A stretch of DNA of 64,000 nucleotides from Streptomyces sp. A0958. Lineage in GTDB: Bacteria > Actinomycetota > Actinomycetes > Streptomycetales > Streptomycetaceae. The stretch is taken from contig NZ_SSBK01000012.1 of the NCBI RefSeq assembly GCF_004795035.1, positions 62,001 to 126,000 on the forward strand, in the 5' to 3' direction. Of this stretch, positions 27,578 to 35,502 are shown piece after piece. The notes under the pieces were generated by a model, which saw only the letters and a program-made list of their open reading frames with translations, was not told the origin of the DNA and did no database searches. How positions within the stretch are numbered: position 1 is the stretch's first letter; every line of letters begins with the position of its first letter. The position numbers were made by a program, and so were the translations under genes.

Positions 27578-27589
27578 CGGGCCGCGGGC

Positions 27590-28378
27590 TCAGGCGTACT
27601 CGGGCGCCGCGGCCGCGGTCCCGCCCAGCGCGTCGCGCCGCTGGGGCGGTGCCAGGCTGACCATGCGGCGCCACCCGCCCAGGCGCTCGTACGCGTAGAC
27701 GGCGCGGACACCCGCGGCGAGCAGCCCGGCCTTGGCCCGGGACCAGCCGAGGACCCGGCCCATGTGGTCCATCACGGCGAGGCTGACGTCGCGGTAGACG
27801 CGGATCTCGGCGAGCGCGCACTCGCGCAGGATGTGCTGGATCGTCCGGCCGTGCCCGCCCCGGGCGAAGCGCAGCAGCTCCTCGTGGCAGTACGCCAGGT
27901 GGTTGTCCTCGTCGTTCGAGATCATCCGCACCGCGCGGCCCAGCTCGGGGTGGTCGGCGAAGTACTTGCTGAGCAGCCGCATCTGCTCGGACGCGCGCTG
28001 TTCGGTGACCCGGCTGTGGGCCAGGTAGGTGATGATGTCGCGTTCGGTCAGGGGCTCGTCCCGGCCCAGCTGCTCGTGCGCGAGACCGATGCCGTGCCGC
28101 TCCAGCAGCATGGTGTAGTCGGTGTCCGGGGGGACTTCGGCGGGGGTCAGGCCGCGCTTCTTGAGCAGGGCGTTGAAGATCCTTCCGTGCTTGTCCTCGT
28201 CGGCGCCGTGCCGGGCGATCTTGGGGGCGAGGGGGCGCTGGCTCAGGGGCACGAGGGCCGCGATGCGCCCGTTCTCCCAGCCTCCCTGGGACTCCCCGCT
28301 GGCGGCGATGGAGCAGAACAGCCGGAACGACTCGTCGTTGTCGAGGATCTCCTGGAACAGGTTCTTTGCCGAGAGCAT
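27590..28378 (-). CDS. Ferritin-like (di-iron four-helix) protein
   Basis: This 262-residue protein is predicted to be all helical. Paired metal-site motifs ADEDKHGR (about residue 60) and NDEDNHLAYCHEELL (about 155) are spaced as in ferritin-like carboxylate di-iron proteins. Two ExxH-type motifs suggest an oxygen- or iron-handling centre, but the enzyme class is unknown. I chose the ATG at 28378 (MLSAKNLFQ) because GGAGGTGG lies just upstream; a GTG at 28387 would put the ribosome site inside the start. It converges with corA, 12 bases apart. The C-terminal 25 residues are Ala-rich and probably disordered. Confidence 0.75.
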   Translation of the reverse strand: MLSAKNLFQEILDNDESFRLFCSIAASGESQGGWENGRIAALVPLSQRPLAPKIARHGADEDKHGRIFNALLKKRGLTPAEVPPDTDYTMLLERHGIGLAHEQLGRDEPLTERDIITYLAHSRVTEQRASEQMRLLSKYFADHPELGRAVRMISNDEDNHLAYCHEELLRFARGGHGRTIQHILRECALAEIRVYRDVSLAVMDHMGRVLGWSRAKAGLLAAGVRAVYAYERLGGWRRMVSLAPPQRRDALGGTAAAAPEYA

Positions 28379-28559
28379 CACTGCCACCTCCGTGCCGGCG
28401 TCGCCGAGCGCCAGTCAAATGCGCCCGGCCCCGGCGGGCAACAGGAGCGCCCCGTGGCTGCGCCGAACGAGCGCCGCCCGGGTGCCGGCGGGACAGCATC
28501 GACGAACCGTTTTTGCACGAACCCGTAACCCGGCCGCCGCGCCCGCGTTGTTCCGCGTG

Positions 28560-28601
28560 ACGGCCGTGGCGGGGAGGCCCCCGAGCCCCCACCACGGCCG
28601 T
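28560..28601 (-). terminator. Terminator downstream of the LLM oxidoreductase gene
   Basis: ACGGCCGTGG (28560-28569) pairs with CCACGGCCGT (28592-28601), a 10-bp stem whose loop holds a further GGGG/CCCC. It is about 45 bases past the stop at 28647. Confidence 0.65.
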
Positions 28602-28646
28602 AGTGCCGCCTCCCCCTTGGCGCGGCCCCCGACCCCTACGCGACCC

Positions 28647-29696
28647 CTACGCGAGCCCGGCGCGCTCCAGGGCGTCCGTTCCGGCCCGCAGCGCGGCGAT
28701 CCGCTCGTCGAGGGTGAAGCCGGCCGGCGCCAGGGTCAGCGTGGTGACGCCCACCTCCGCGTAGGCCTGCATGCGCTCGGCGATGCGCTCCACCGATCCC
28801 AGCAGCGTGGTCTGGTCGATCAGCTGGTGCGGGACGGCGGCGGCCGCGCCGCTCTTGTCGCCGGAGAGGTACTTCTCCTGGATCTCGGCGGCCTCCTTCT
28901 CGTACCCCATGCGCTGGGCGAGCCGGTTGTAGAAGTTCTGCTTCGGGCTGCCCATGCCGCCGACGTACAGCGCGGTGTAGGGGCGGAACATGTCGGCGAG
29001 GCCGTTGATGTCGTCACCGACGGCGAGCGGCACGGTCGGGCAGACGTCGAAGCCCTCCATGGTCTCGCCCGCCTTCTCCCGGCCGGCCCGCAGGTGGCTG
29101 ACCGCGGTCTCCTCCAGGTGCTCGGCGGACGGGAAGATCAACAGGGCGCCGTCGGCGATCTCGCCGGTCTGCTCCAGGTTCTTCGGGCCGATCGCGGCGA
29201 TGTAGAGCGGGATGTGCTCGCGCTGCGGGTGCACGGTCAGCTTGAGCGGCTTGCCCGGCCCGTCCGGCAGCGGGAGCGTCCAGTGCTGCCCCTCGTACGA
29301 CAGCCGCTCGCGGGTCATCGCCTTGCGGACGATGTCGACGTACTCCCGGGTGCGGGCCAGCGGCTTGTCGAACCTGACGCCGTACCAGCCCTCGGAGACC
29401 TGCGGGCCGGACACGCCGAGGCCGAGGCGGAACCGGCCGCCGGACAGGGAGTCGAGCGTGGCCGCGGTCATCGCCGCCATGGCGGGCTGGCGCGCCGGGA
29501 TCTGCATGATCGCGGAGCCGACGTCGATGGACTCGGTCTGCGCGGCCACCCAGGCCAGCACGGTCGGCGCGTCGGAGCCGTAGGCCTCGGCCGCCCAGCA
29601 GACGTCGTAGCCGAGCCGGTCGGCCTCCTGCGCGACGGCGAGGTTGTCCCCGTCCATCCCCGCGCCCCAGTAACCGAGATTGATGCCGAGCCGCAT
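28647..29696 (-). CDS. LLM-class F420-dependent oxidoreductase
   Basis: This 349-residue TIM-barrel oxidoreductase of the luciferase-like superfamily, the F420-using branch common in actinobacteria, begins MRLGINLGYWGAGMDGDN. It contains the segment AEAYGSDAPTVLAWVAAQTE near residues 37-56 and LSGGRFRLGLGVSGPQVSEG near 84-103, both typical of the family. Cofactor choice (F420 rather than FMN) is by family resemblance. The substrate is unknown. The start at 29696 lies 11 bases downstream of a perfect 14-bp palindrome, so the gene is probably under a dedicated repressor. Confidence 0.88.
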   Translation of the reverse strand: MRLGINLGYWGAGMDGDNLAVAQEADRLGYDVCWAAEAYGSDAPTVLAWVAAQTESIDVGSAIMQIPARQPAMAAMTAATLDSLSGGRFRLGLGVSGPQVSEGWYGVRFDKPLARTREYVDIVRKAMTRERLSYEGQHWTLPLPDGPGKPLKLTVHPQREHIPLYIAAIGPKNLEQTGEIADGALLIFPSAEHLEETAVSHLRAGREKAGETMEGFDVCPTVPLAVGDDINGLADMFRPYTALYVGGMGSPKQNFYNRLAQRMGYEKEAAEIQEKYLSGDKSGAAAAVPHQLIDQTTLLGSVERIAERMQAYAEVGVTTLTLAPAGFTLDERIAALRAGTDALERAGLA

Positions 29697-29707
29697 AGCC
29701 GAACCCC

Positions 29708-29721
29708 TTACTGATCAGTAA
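29708..29721 (-). promoter_or_regulatory. Perfect palindrome TTACTGATCAGTAA, candidate TetR-type operator
   Basis: The 14-bp self-complementary sequence lies in the leader of the LLM oxidoreductase gene, ending 11 bases before the ATG. AT-rich palindromes are rare by chance in DNA this GC-rich. No regulator is adjacent on either side. Confidence 0.55.
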
Positions 29722-29837
29722 CGTCCCTGAGCTCCGGACTCTAGCGCGCGGCCGTGCGATCCGGCAGGGGCCACCCCGGGCCCGGTTGTCCACAGGCCTG
29801 CGACGCGCGGGAGGCGCGGCCAGTAATCTCGGCGCCC

Positions 29838-30821
29838 ATGGAGCAGAGGCATCTCGGCCGCACCGGCCTACGAGTGTCCCGGATCGGGCTCGGCACCCTC
29901 ACCTGGGGCCGGGACACCGACGAGCACGACGCTGCCGAGCAGCTGAAGGTGTTCTGGGAGGCGGGCGGCACCCTGGTCGACACCGCCGACGTGTACGGCG
30001 GCGGCGAGGCCGAGTACCTGCTCGGGCGGCTCGTCGAGGGGCTGGTGCCCCGGCGCGACCTGGTCATCGCGACCAAGGCGGGCAGCGTGGCCGACGCGTA
30101 CCGCAGGGTCGACGGCTCGCGCGGCCATCTGCTGGCGGCCCTCGACGCCTCGCTGAACCGCCTCGGCACCGACTACGTGGACCTGTGGCAGCTGCACGCC
30201 TTCGACCCGGTGACCCCGCTGGAGGAGACGCTCCAGGCCCTGGACCTGGCGGTGTCGTCGGGGCGCGCCCGCTACGCCGGGGTGTCCGGCTTCTGCGGCT
30301 GGCAGCTGGCGAAGGCCGCGACCTGGCAGCTCGCCGGGCCCGGGGCGCGGACCCGGCTGGCCAGTACGCAGATGGAGTACTCGCTGCTGCAGCGGGGCAT
30401 CGAGCGCGAGGTGCTGCCCGCCGCGCTCGACCTCGGTGTGGGGCTGCTGCCCTCGTCGCCGCTGGGCCGGGGCGTGCTGACGGGCAAGTACCGATCCGGG
30501 ACACCGGCCGACTCGCGCGGCGCCTCCGAACTGCTGGCGCCCTTCGTCGAGCCCTATCTCGACGACGCGGCGCGCCGCGTCGTGGACGCCGTGGCGACGG
30601 CGGCCGAGGGACTGGCCACGACGGCGCTCCAGGTGGCCCTCGCCTGGGTCAGGGACCGGCCCGGGGTGGCGGCGCCGATCGTCGGCGCGCGCAACGCGCG
30701 GCAGCTGACGGAGGCGTTGTCAGTGGAGGCGCTTAGTCTTCCTGACGAGATCTGCCAGGCGCTCGACGACGTGTCGGCGCCCGTGCACCGCTATCCCGAC
30801 CAGGACTGGAGCACGCTGTGA
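29838..30821 (+). CDS. Aldo/keto reductase
   Basis: This 327-residue NADP-dependent TIM-barrel reductase carries the catalytic tetrad: D and Y in DTADVYGGGEAEYLLG, K in VIATKAGS, and H in DLWQLHAFDP. The C-terminal NADP site is IVGARNARQLTEAL. The physiological carbonyl substrate is unknown. I chose the ATG at 29838 (MEQRHLGRTGLRVSRIG), the standard N-terminus of the family. Its stop overlaps the GTG start of the RecD-like gene (GTGA), so the two are translated together, an odd pairing of a metabolic reductase with a DNA-type protein. Confidence 0.9.
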   Translation: MEQRHLGRTGLRVSRIGLGTLTWGRDTDEHDAAEQLKVFWEAGGTLVDTADVYGGGEAEYLLGRLVEGLVPRRDLVIATKAGSVADAYRRVDGSRGHLLAALDASLNRLGTDYVDLWQLHAFDPVTPLEETLQALDLAVSSGRARYAGVSGFCGWQLAKAATWQLAGPGARTRLASTQMEYSLLQRGIEREVLPAALDLGVGLLPSSPLGRGVLTGKYRSGTPADSRGASELLAPFVEPYLDDAARRVVDAVATAAEGLATTALQVALAWVRDRPGVAAPIVGARNARQLTEALSVEALSLPDEICQALDDVSAPVHRYPDQDWSTL

Positions 30822-33124
30822 CTGCGCTTCCCCGGGGGGAAACCCCCGGCCCCTCGGCCACCGACGAGGACGGCGCCGCCGCCGTCCCGGACGAGCCCGC
30901 CGCCGAGCCCGCACCCGCCGCCGAGCCCGACGGCGCCCCGAACGGGAACGCAGGCGGCGCGGAGGGCGCGGACACGGGCGCGGAGGTCGCAGGCGGGGAA
31001 GGCGCGGACGTACAGAGCCCGGACGCGGAGGGCGCAGGCGCGGATACGCAGGGCACAGGCGCGGACGCCGGCGCCGCCCAGGGCGAGGCGGGCGACGCTC
31101 CCGCGCTCTCCGAGGCCGAGGCCGAGCTCGCCGCCCAGCGCGAACTGCGCGAGCGGATCGAGAAGCGCAAGGCCGAGAAGGAGGCCCCCATCGACGCCGG
31201 CGCGAAGCTGAGCGGCACGGCGGCCGATCTGCTGGCGGCCGTCCGGGCGGTGGAGAGCGGCGCGAAGCCCGCCACCGCCTTCTTCGACTCCCCCGCCCCG
31301 GCCCCCGCCCGCCGCGCCGCGCCCACCCCGCCCCCGGTACGCGAACGGCCCCCCGAGCCCGCCCCGGCGCCCCGGGCCGCCCCGCCCGAGGCCGTCGCCT
31401 CCGTGGCAGCCGTCCTGTCCGGGGGCGGCGCCCCCGGGGCCCTGGCGGAGCCCGCGGCGGCCCTGCTCGGGGACCGGGCCGCCGAGGTCCTGCGCGAGGA
31501 CCCCTGGCAGCTGCTCGCGCTGCCCGGCGTAGGGCCCGAGCAGGCCGACGGCTTCGCCCGGGCACTGCTCGGCGCCGACTGCGGCCCCGACGACGAGCGG
31601 CGCACCGCGGCCCTGACCGGCTGGCTGCTGGAGCGCGCCGCGCTCCGGGGCCACACCGCGCTGGACGCGGACCAGGTGCGCACGGCCCTCGCCGGCCGTG
31701 GCGTGAGCGACCCCGAAGCGGCCGTCCAGCACGCGATCGCGAAGGGCGTCGTGCTGGTCTTCCAGGACGGTCCGGAGGGTGAGGAGGCCGGCGAGGAGAC
31801 CGGTGGGACGGCCGACGACCACACCGCCACCGGTGAGGCGGCGGAGCCGGTGCGGGTGCTCCTGGGTCTCGACCGGTACGCACTGGCCGAGGAGAGCCTC
31901 GCCGACGGGCTGGCCCGCCTGGTCAACGCCTGCGAGAAGGACGCGGACTGGTCGCGGGCGGCCTCCGCCGCACCCTCTCCGTCGGCCGCCGAGCTGATCC
32001 GCGTGGCCGGCGCCCACGGGCTCGTCGCGCACACGGGCGGCGAGGCGGCGCGGGCCGAACCCGCCGCGCTGATCGCCGCCGCGCGCGGCCTCGGCCTGCG
32101 GGCCCTGGGCGCCGCGCACAGCGTGCACGGCAGGCAGCGGCTGGCGGCGGAGACGGGCGACGCGGAGTCCGCGGTCACGCTCGCGGGGCTGCTGTCGGGC
32201 GCCGAGGGCCCGGGGCGGGACGAGGAGGGGGCGCTCGCCGTCGACCTGCTCGTCGTGCTGGACGCGCCCCAACTGGACGTCGAGACCGGCGCGATGCTGG
32301 TGGAGTCCCTGGCCGACGGCGTCCGGCTGGTGCTCAGCGGCGACCCGGGCGTGCTGGGCTCGGCGGGCGCGGGGCAGGTGTTCGCCGATGTGCTGGCCGC
32401 CCGCGCCTGTCCCCGCGTCGTCTCCCGCACCCCGGACGCCGGCCCGATCGGCGAGCTGGTCTCGGGCATCGGCATCGGCGAGCTGAACCAGGTGGAGGCC
32501 CCGGGCAAGGAGGTCGTCATCGTCCCCGTGCGGGACGCGGGCGAGGCGGTGCACCGTACGGTGCAGCTGGTCGCCGACTCGGTGCCGCGTGCCATCGGGG
32601 TGCCCTCCGGCGACACCCAGGTCATCACGGTCGGCCACGGCGGTTCGGCGGGCACCCGGGCGTTGAACGAAGCGCTCAAGCAGCGGCTCAACCCGGGCCC
32701 CGGGCGCTTCGGCGGCTTCGACCCGGGCGACCGGGTCGCCCATGTCCCGGCCCCGGGGCGGACGGTGCCCGGCGTGGTCGTGTCGGCGGACGCCGAGGGC
32801 CTGCACCTGGACTGTGCGGGGACCCCGGTCGTCGTACCGCAGGAGCGGGTGGCGGCCTGCGTGCGCCACGCGTGGGCGCTCAGTGCCCATCAGGCGGCCG
32901 GGACGCGGTGGCCCGCCGCGGTCGTCGTGCTGCCGGGGGACGCGGCGGGCGGGCTGAGCCGGCCATGGGTCTACACCGCGTTCGGCCGGGGCGAGCGGCA
33001 CCTGTCCGTGGTGCACGGCGTCGATCAGGCCCTGCCGCGCGCGGTGGCCGAGGTCACGGCCCAGGAGCGCACCACCCGCCTGCGCACGCTGCTGGAGGCC
33101 TCGCAGCCGCAGCAGGAGCAGTGA
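30818..33124 (+). CDS. RecD2-like helicase homologue lacking the ATPase motifs (pseudoenzyme)
   Basis: This is a 768-residue protein. Residues 1-90 are an acidic Ala/Glu/Gly low-complexity region and about 90-130 a charged coiled coil. From about 215 comes the RecD2 helix-hairpin-helix region (LREDPWQLLALPGVGPEQAD). A helicase domain follows: the P-loop position (about 405) reads HTGGEAARAEPAAL where active RecD2 has TGGPGTGKTT, and the Walker B position (about 475) reads DLLVVLDAPQLD. The fold markers LVLSGDPGVLGSAGAGQVFAD and a C-terminal UvrD-like AHQAAGTRWPAAVVV remain. ATP hydrolysis is therefore unlikely. The frame is intact with normal codon use, so the protein is under selection; it may bind DNA or a partner. 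Confidence 0.78.
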   Translation: MTALPRGETPGPSATDEDGAAAVPDEPAAEPAPAAEPDGAPNGNAGGAEGADTGAEVAGGEGADVQSPDAEGAGADTQGTGADAGAAQGEAGDAPALSEAEAELAAQRELRERIEKRKAEKEAPIDAGAKLSGTAADLLAAVRAVESGAKPATAFFDSPAPAPARRAAPTPPPVRERPPEPAPAPRAAPPEAVASVAAVLSGGGAPGALAEPAAALLGDRAAEVLREDPWQLLALPGVGPEQADGFARALLGADCGPDDERRTAALTGWLLERAALRGHTALDADQVRTALAGRGVSDPEAAVQHAIAKGVVLVFQDGPEGEEAGEETGGTADDHTATGEAAEPVRVLLGLDRYALAEESLADGLARLVNACEKDADWSRAASAAPSPSAAELIRVAGAHGLVAHTGGEAARAEPAALIAAARGLGLRALGAAHSVHGRQRLAAETGDAESAVTLAGLLSGAEGPGRDEEGALAVDLLVVLDAPQLDVETGAMLVESLADGVRLVLSGDPGVLGSAGAGQVFADVLAARACPRVVSRTPDAGPIGELVSGIGIGELNQVEAPGKEVVIVPVRDAGEAVHRTVQLVADSVPRAIGVPSGDTQVITVGHGGSAGTRALNEALKQRLNPGPGRFGGFDPGDRVAHVPAPGRTVPGVVVSADAEGLHLDCAGTPVVVPQERVAACVRHAWALSAHQAAGTRWPAAVVVLPGDAAGGLSRPWVYTAFGRGERHLSVVHGVDQALPRAVAEVTAQERTTRLRTLLEASQPQQEQ

Positions 33125-33132
33125 CACGCAAG

Positions 33133-33171
33133 GGAGGCCCCGCGGACGCACCGGGCGTCCGCAGGGCCTCC
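33133..33171. terminator. Bidirectional terminator hairpin
   Basis: GGAGGCCC/GGGCCTCC and GCGGACGC/GCGTCCGC stack with one C/A mismatch to give a 17-position stem and a five-base loop. It separates the convergent RecD-like and unknown genes. Confidence 0.75.
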
Positions 33172-33191
33172 GGGTCGCTTCCCGCCGGCGG

Positions 33192-33851
33192 TCAGCCGAT
33201 GTTGTGCGCCGGTCCGTCCTCCCCCTCGTCGGGTTCGTCCTCGTCGAACACGGCGCTGACGTCGAAGCGGCAGACCACCAGCTGCGGGTCCGCGTCGTCG
33301 AACGGGGCGTCCAGCCACTCCCCCGGTTCCGGCAGCTCCTCCGCCGCCGCGACCCAGAGGGTGGAGTCGCCCTCCTCCAGGCCGAACTCCGTGTGCCGGG
33401 AGGCGATCTCGTCCGCCTCGTACTCCCCGAAGAGCACCCCCAGCGCCGCGTGGACGCTGCCGCCGACCACCGCCGCGCCCCCGCCGGCCCGGGCGTCCGG
33501 GTCGACGTCGGCGAGGCGCTGTGCCTGTGCGAGCAGCCGCTGGGGCTCCACCACCGCGTAGTCGCGGCGGATCAGCACGCTCAGCGCGTGCGGCTCCTCG
33601 GGGCCGTTGTAGGGCGGCAGGGAGTCCTGCGCGCCCGGGATCTCGAAGGGGGTGACCTCGTCGTGGCGGTCGTAGAGGAGTTCGTCGTAGACCTCGGCCG
33701 CGGCGGCCAGTGCGTTGAACGCGTCGTAGACAGCTGGGTCCTCGTCCCCCGACCGGCGTTCGACCGCCTCGAGGTGGTGGTCGATCGCGGCTTTGACCGC
33801 ATCGGCGGCGGCGCGTACCTCGGCAGCGGTGGGCTGCGCAGCATCAGACAT
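33192..33851 (-). CDS. Conserved acidic hypothetical protein
   Basis: This 219-residue soluble acidic protein is not one I recognise beyond a likely Streptomyces-conserved family. The N-terminal part is helical (AAEVRAAADAVKAAIDHHLEAV, VYDAFNALAAAAEVYDELLY). The middle holds PFEIPGAQDSLPPYNGPEE and a Gly/Ala loop. The C-terminal third (LWVAAAEELPEPGEW onward) is beta-rich and ends in an Asp/Glu-rich tail. No signal peptide, membrane segment or cofactor motif is visible. The start is the ATG at 33851. It lies divergent to the small DUF5703 gene with 47 bases between starts. Confidence 0.65.
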   Translation of the reverse strand: MSDAAQPTAAEVRAAADAVKAAIDHHLEAVERRSGDEDPAVYDAFNALAAAAEVYDELLYDRHDEVTPFEIPGAQDSLPPYNGPEEPHALSVLIRRDYAVVEPQRLLAQAQRLADVDPDARAGGGAAVVGGSVHAALGVLFGEYEADEIASRHTEFGLEEGDSTLWVAAAEELPEPGEWLDAPFDDADPQLVVCRFDVSAVFDEDEPDEGEDGPAHNIG

Positions 33852-33898
33852 GGGGCAGACGCTATCCGTACCGGGGCTCTGCCCGCACAATAGATTCG

Positions 33899-34087
33899 AT
33901 GCCGGAATACGAATTTGTCGACGTGTACGTGCCGCGCGGGGTGTCCCGGAAGGACACGGCCCGCCTGTTGACCGACCATGCCGAGTACGGGCACTGGGAG
34001 CTGGACCGCCTGACGCTGCGCCGGGACGGCAGCCGCCGCGTGCGGCTGCGCCGCCGGATCATCCGTCAGCTGCGGGCCACCTGGTGA
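33899..34087 (+). CDS. Small DUF5703-like basic protein
   Basis: This 62-residue protein (MPEYEFVDVYVPRGVSRKDTAR...) resembles a small Streptomyces family named DUF5703. It starts with an acidic beta strand, has a helix-forming middle (RLLTDHAEYGHWELDRL), and ends in a very basic segment rich in Arg (RRVRLRRRIIRQLRATW). The basic tail could bind nucleic acid or the ribosome; no role is known. Codon use is typical of the window. It is convergent with chpC and separated from it by a terminator. Confidence 0.7.
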   Translation: MPEYEFVDVYVPRGVSRKDTARLLTDHAEYGHWELDRLTLRRDGSRRVRLRRRIIRQLRATW

Positions 34088-34126
34088 GACCCGTGGACCG
34101 GCCGTAGGCCGTCCGAAACACGTGGA

Positions 34127-34153
34127 ACGGGCCCCGCTGCTCGCGGGGCCCGT
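34127..34153. terminator. Terminator between chpC and the DUF5703 gene
   Basis: ACGGGCCCCGC (34127-34137) pairs perfectly with GCGGGGCCCGT (34143-34153) around TGCTC. It serves chpC on the minus strand and possibly the convergent small gene. Confidence 0.8.
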
Positions 34154-34193
34154 CCACTCACTTCGTCGTGCTCCGCCGGTGAGGGCGCTGCCG

Positions 34194-34988
34194 TCAGGCG
34201 GCGGCCTTCGCGCGGCGGTAGAGCACCGTGCCCGCGCCCGCGAGGAGCAGGCCCGCGCTCGCCGGGATGAGCAGGTCGAGCCCGCCCGCACCGGTGTGGG
34301 CGAGCTGCGGGACGTCCGTGTCGTCGGGCACGGTCTGCGGCTCGGGCGCGTTGGGGACGGTGGGCGGCGCCGGCGGGGTCACCTGGCGGACCGGGGGCTC
34401 CGGAACGTCGACCGGCGGCGTGCTCTCGTTCTCGCACGTGTTGCCCATCGCGGGGTTCAGCAGGCCGACGACGTCGATGCTGTTGCCGCAGGCGTTCACG
34501 GGAATGTCGATGGGCGCCTGGATCAGGTTGCCCGAGAGCAGACCGGGTGATCCCTGCGTGTGTCCCTGGGCGGTGGCCCCGCCCCCGCTGTCGCCGCGGG
34601 CGCCCCGGTGCTTCCCGCTGCCCGTCTGGCCGCTCTCGTGCGAGCTCTGACTGCCTCCGGCGTGGCTGCCTCCGGCGTGGCTGCCGCCGGTGTGGGTGCC
34701 GGACGTGCCCGCGCTGGAGCCGTGCTGGCCGGCGGACGCGCCGCCCGAACCGTTGGCGCAGGCGTTGCCCGCGGCCGGGTTGAGCAGTCCGACGACGTCG
34801 ACCGTGTTGCCACACACGTTGACCGGCACGTTGACCGGAATCTGTACCGAATTCCCTGAAAGCACCCCCGGGGAATTCGATGCGCCGCCGACCGCTCCCG
34901 CGTCGGCGTGCGCGTAGCCACCGCTGAGCGCGAGAACGCCGCCCGCGGCCGCCATGGTGATCAGGCCTTTACGCGTGACCTGTCGCAT
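34194..34988 (-). CDS. chpC: Long chaplin ChpC, sortase-anchored surface hydrophobin-like protein
   Basis: This 264-residue secreted chaplin helps coat aerial hyphae and spores with a hydrophobic amyloid layer. A signal peptide (cleavage near YAHA-DAG) is followed by chaplin domain 1, whose core is NVCGNTVDVVGLLNPAAGNA with two cysteines. Next comes a Gly/Ser/His-rich linker with GGSHAGGSHAGGS repeats, chaplin domain 2 (NACGNSIDVVGLLNPAMGNT), and a Pro/Val-rich wall-spanning stretch. The sortase signal LAHTG, a membrane helix and RRAKAAA end the protein. LAxTG signals are used by the class E sortases of Streptomyces. It lies 137 bases downstream of chpH and parallel to it, as in S. coelicolor. 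Confidence 0.93.
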   Translation of the reverse strand: MRQVTRKGLITMAAAGGVLALSGGYAHADAGAVGGASNSPGVLSGNSVQIPVNVPVNVCGNTVDVVGLLNPAAGNACANGSGGASAGQHGSSAGTSGTHTGGSHAGGSHAGGSQSSHESGQTGSGKHRGARGDSGGGATAQGHTQGSPGLLSGNLIQAPIDIPVNACGNSIDVVGLLNPAMGNTCENESTPPVDVPEPPVRQVTPPAPPTVPNAPEPQTVPDDTDVPQLAHTGAGGLDLLIPASAGLLLAGAGTVLYRRAKAAA

Positions 34989-35056
34989 AGGTGTTTCCTG
35001 CCTTCTACCTTCCGGAGTACCCCCGGACTCGACTGTGCGGAGGCAAAGGACCCGAC

Positions 35057-35089
35057 GGCCCCGGGGCGCATGGAGTGCGCTCCGGGGCC
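35057..35089 (-). terminator. Terminator between chpH and chpC
   Basis: GGCCCCGG (35057-35064) pairs with CCGGGGCC (35082-35089), with an inner GCGC/GCGC pair. It lies past the chpH stop, so chpC probably has its own promoter. Confidence 0.65.
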
Positions 35090-35125
35090 GAGCGGGCTCA
35101 AACCCTTACGGGTTGACGCACGACG

Positions 35126-35359
35126 TCAGCCGTTGACGCAGACGTTCCCGAAGGCGGGGTTCAGCAGACCGATGACGTCGATCGTGTTGCCGCACACGTT
35201 CACGGGGACGTGCACGGGAACCTGGACGACGTTGCCCGAGAGCACGCCGGGGCTGCCGATGGCGGCACCCTGGGCGCCCGAGTCGGCGACGGCCATGCCG
35301 GCACCCGCGAGCACCAGACCACCGGTGACAGCCGCAGCGGCGACGATCTTCTTGATCAT
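35126..35359 (-). CDS. chpH: Short chaplin ChpH
   Basis: This 77-residue secreted short chaplin has a signal peptide (MIKKIVAAAAVTGG..., cleavage near GMAVA-DSG) and then a single chaplin domain with its two conserved cysteines in NVCGNTIDVIGLLNPAFGNV. There is no anchor; short chaplins assemble into amyloid fibres on the hyphal surface and are held there partly by the long chaplins such as ChpC. ChpH is one of the core chaplins of Streptomyces. The start is the ATG at 35359 with a perfect AGGAGG six bases upstream, in line with very high expression. Confidence 0.95.
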   Translation of the reverse strand: MIKKIVAAAAVTGGLVLAGAGMAVADSGAQGAAIGSPGVLSGNVVQVPVHVPVNVCGNTIDVIGLLNPAFGNVCVNG

Positions 35360-35408
35360 TATTCCTCCTAGTTGGCAAATGCGGTCCCAGCCGCGGACCG
35401 CATCACCT

Positions 35409-35436
35409 GTAACGAGGAGGAAGTAACGGGGCTACG
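35409..35436 (-). promoter_or_regulatory. Possible BldN-type ECF sigma promoter of chpH
   Basis: On the minus strand, CGTAGC (35431-35436) and CGTTAC (35409-35414) are separated by 16 bases. This resembles the GTAAC/CGTT pattern I recall for sigma BldN, which drives chaplin genes in Streptomyces. It would give a leader of about 40 bases ahead of the ATG at 35359. The assignment rests on a remembered consensus. Confidence 0.4.
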
Positions 35437-35502
35437 AGTAGAACGCTCCATTCACTCGTTCCGGTTATATACGCACACCCTGGCGATTTCCGTCGTGGCG
35501 CG

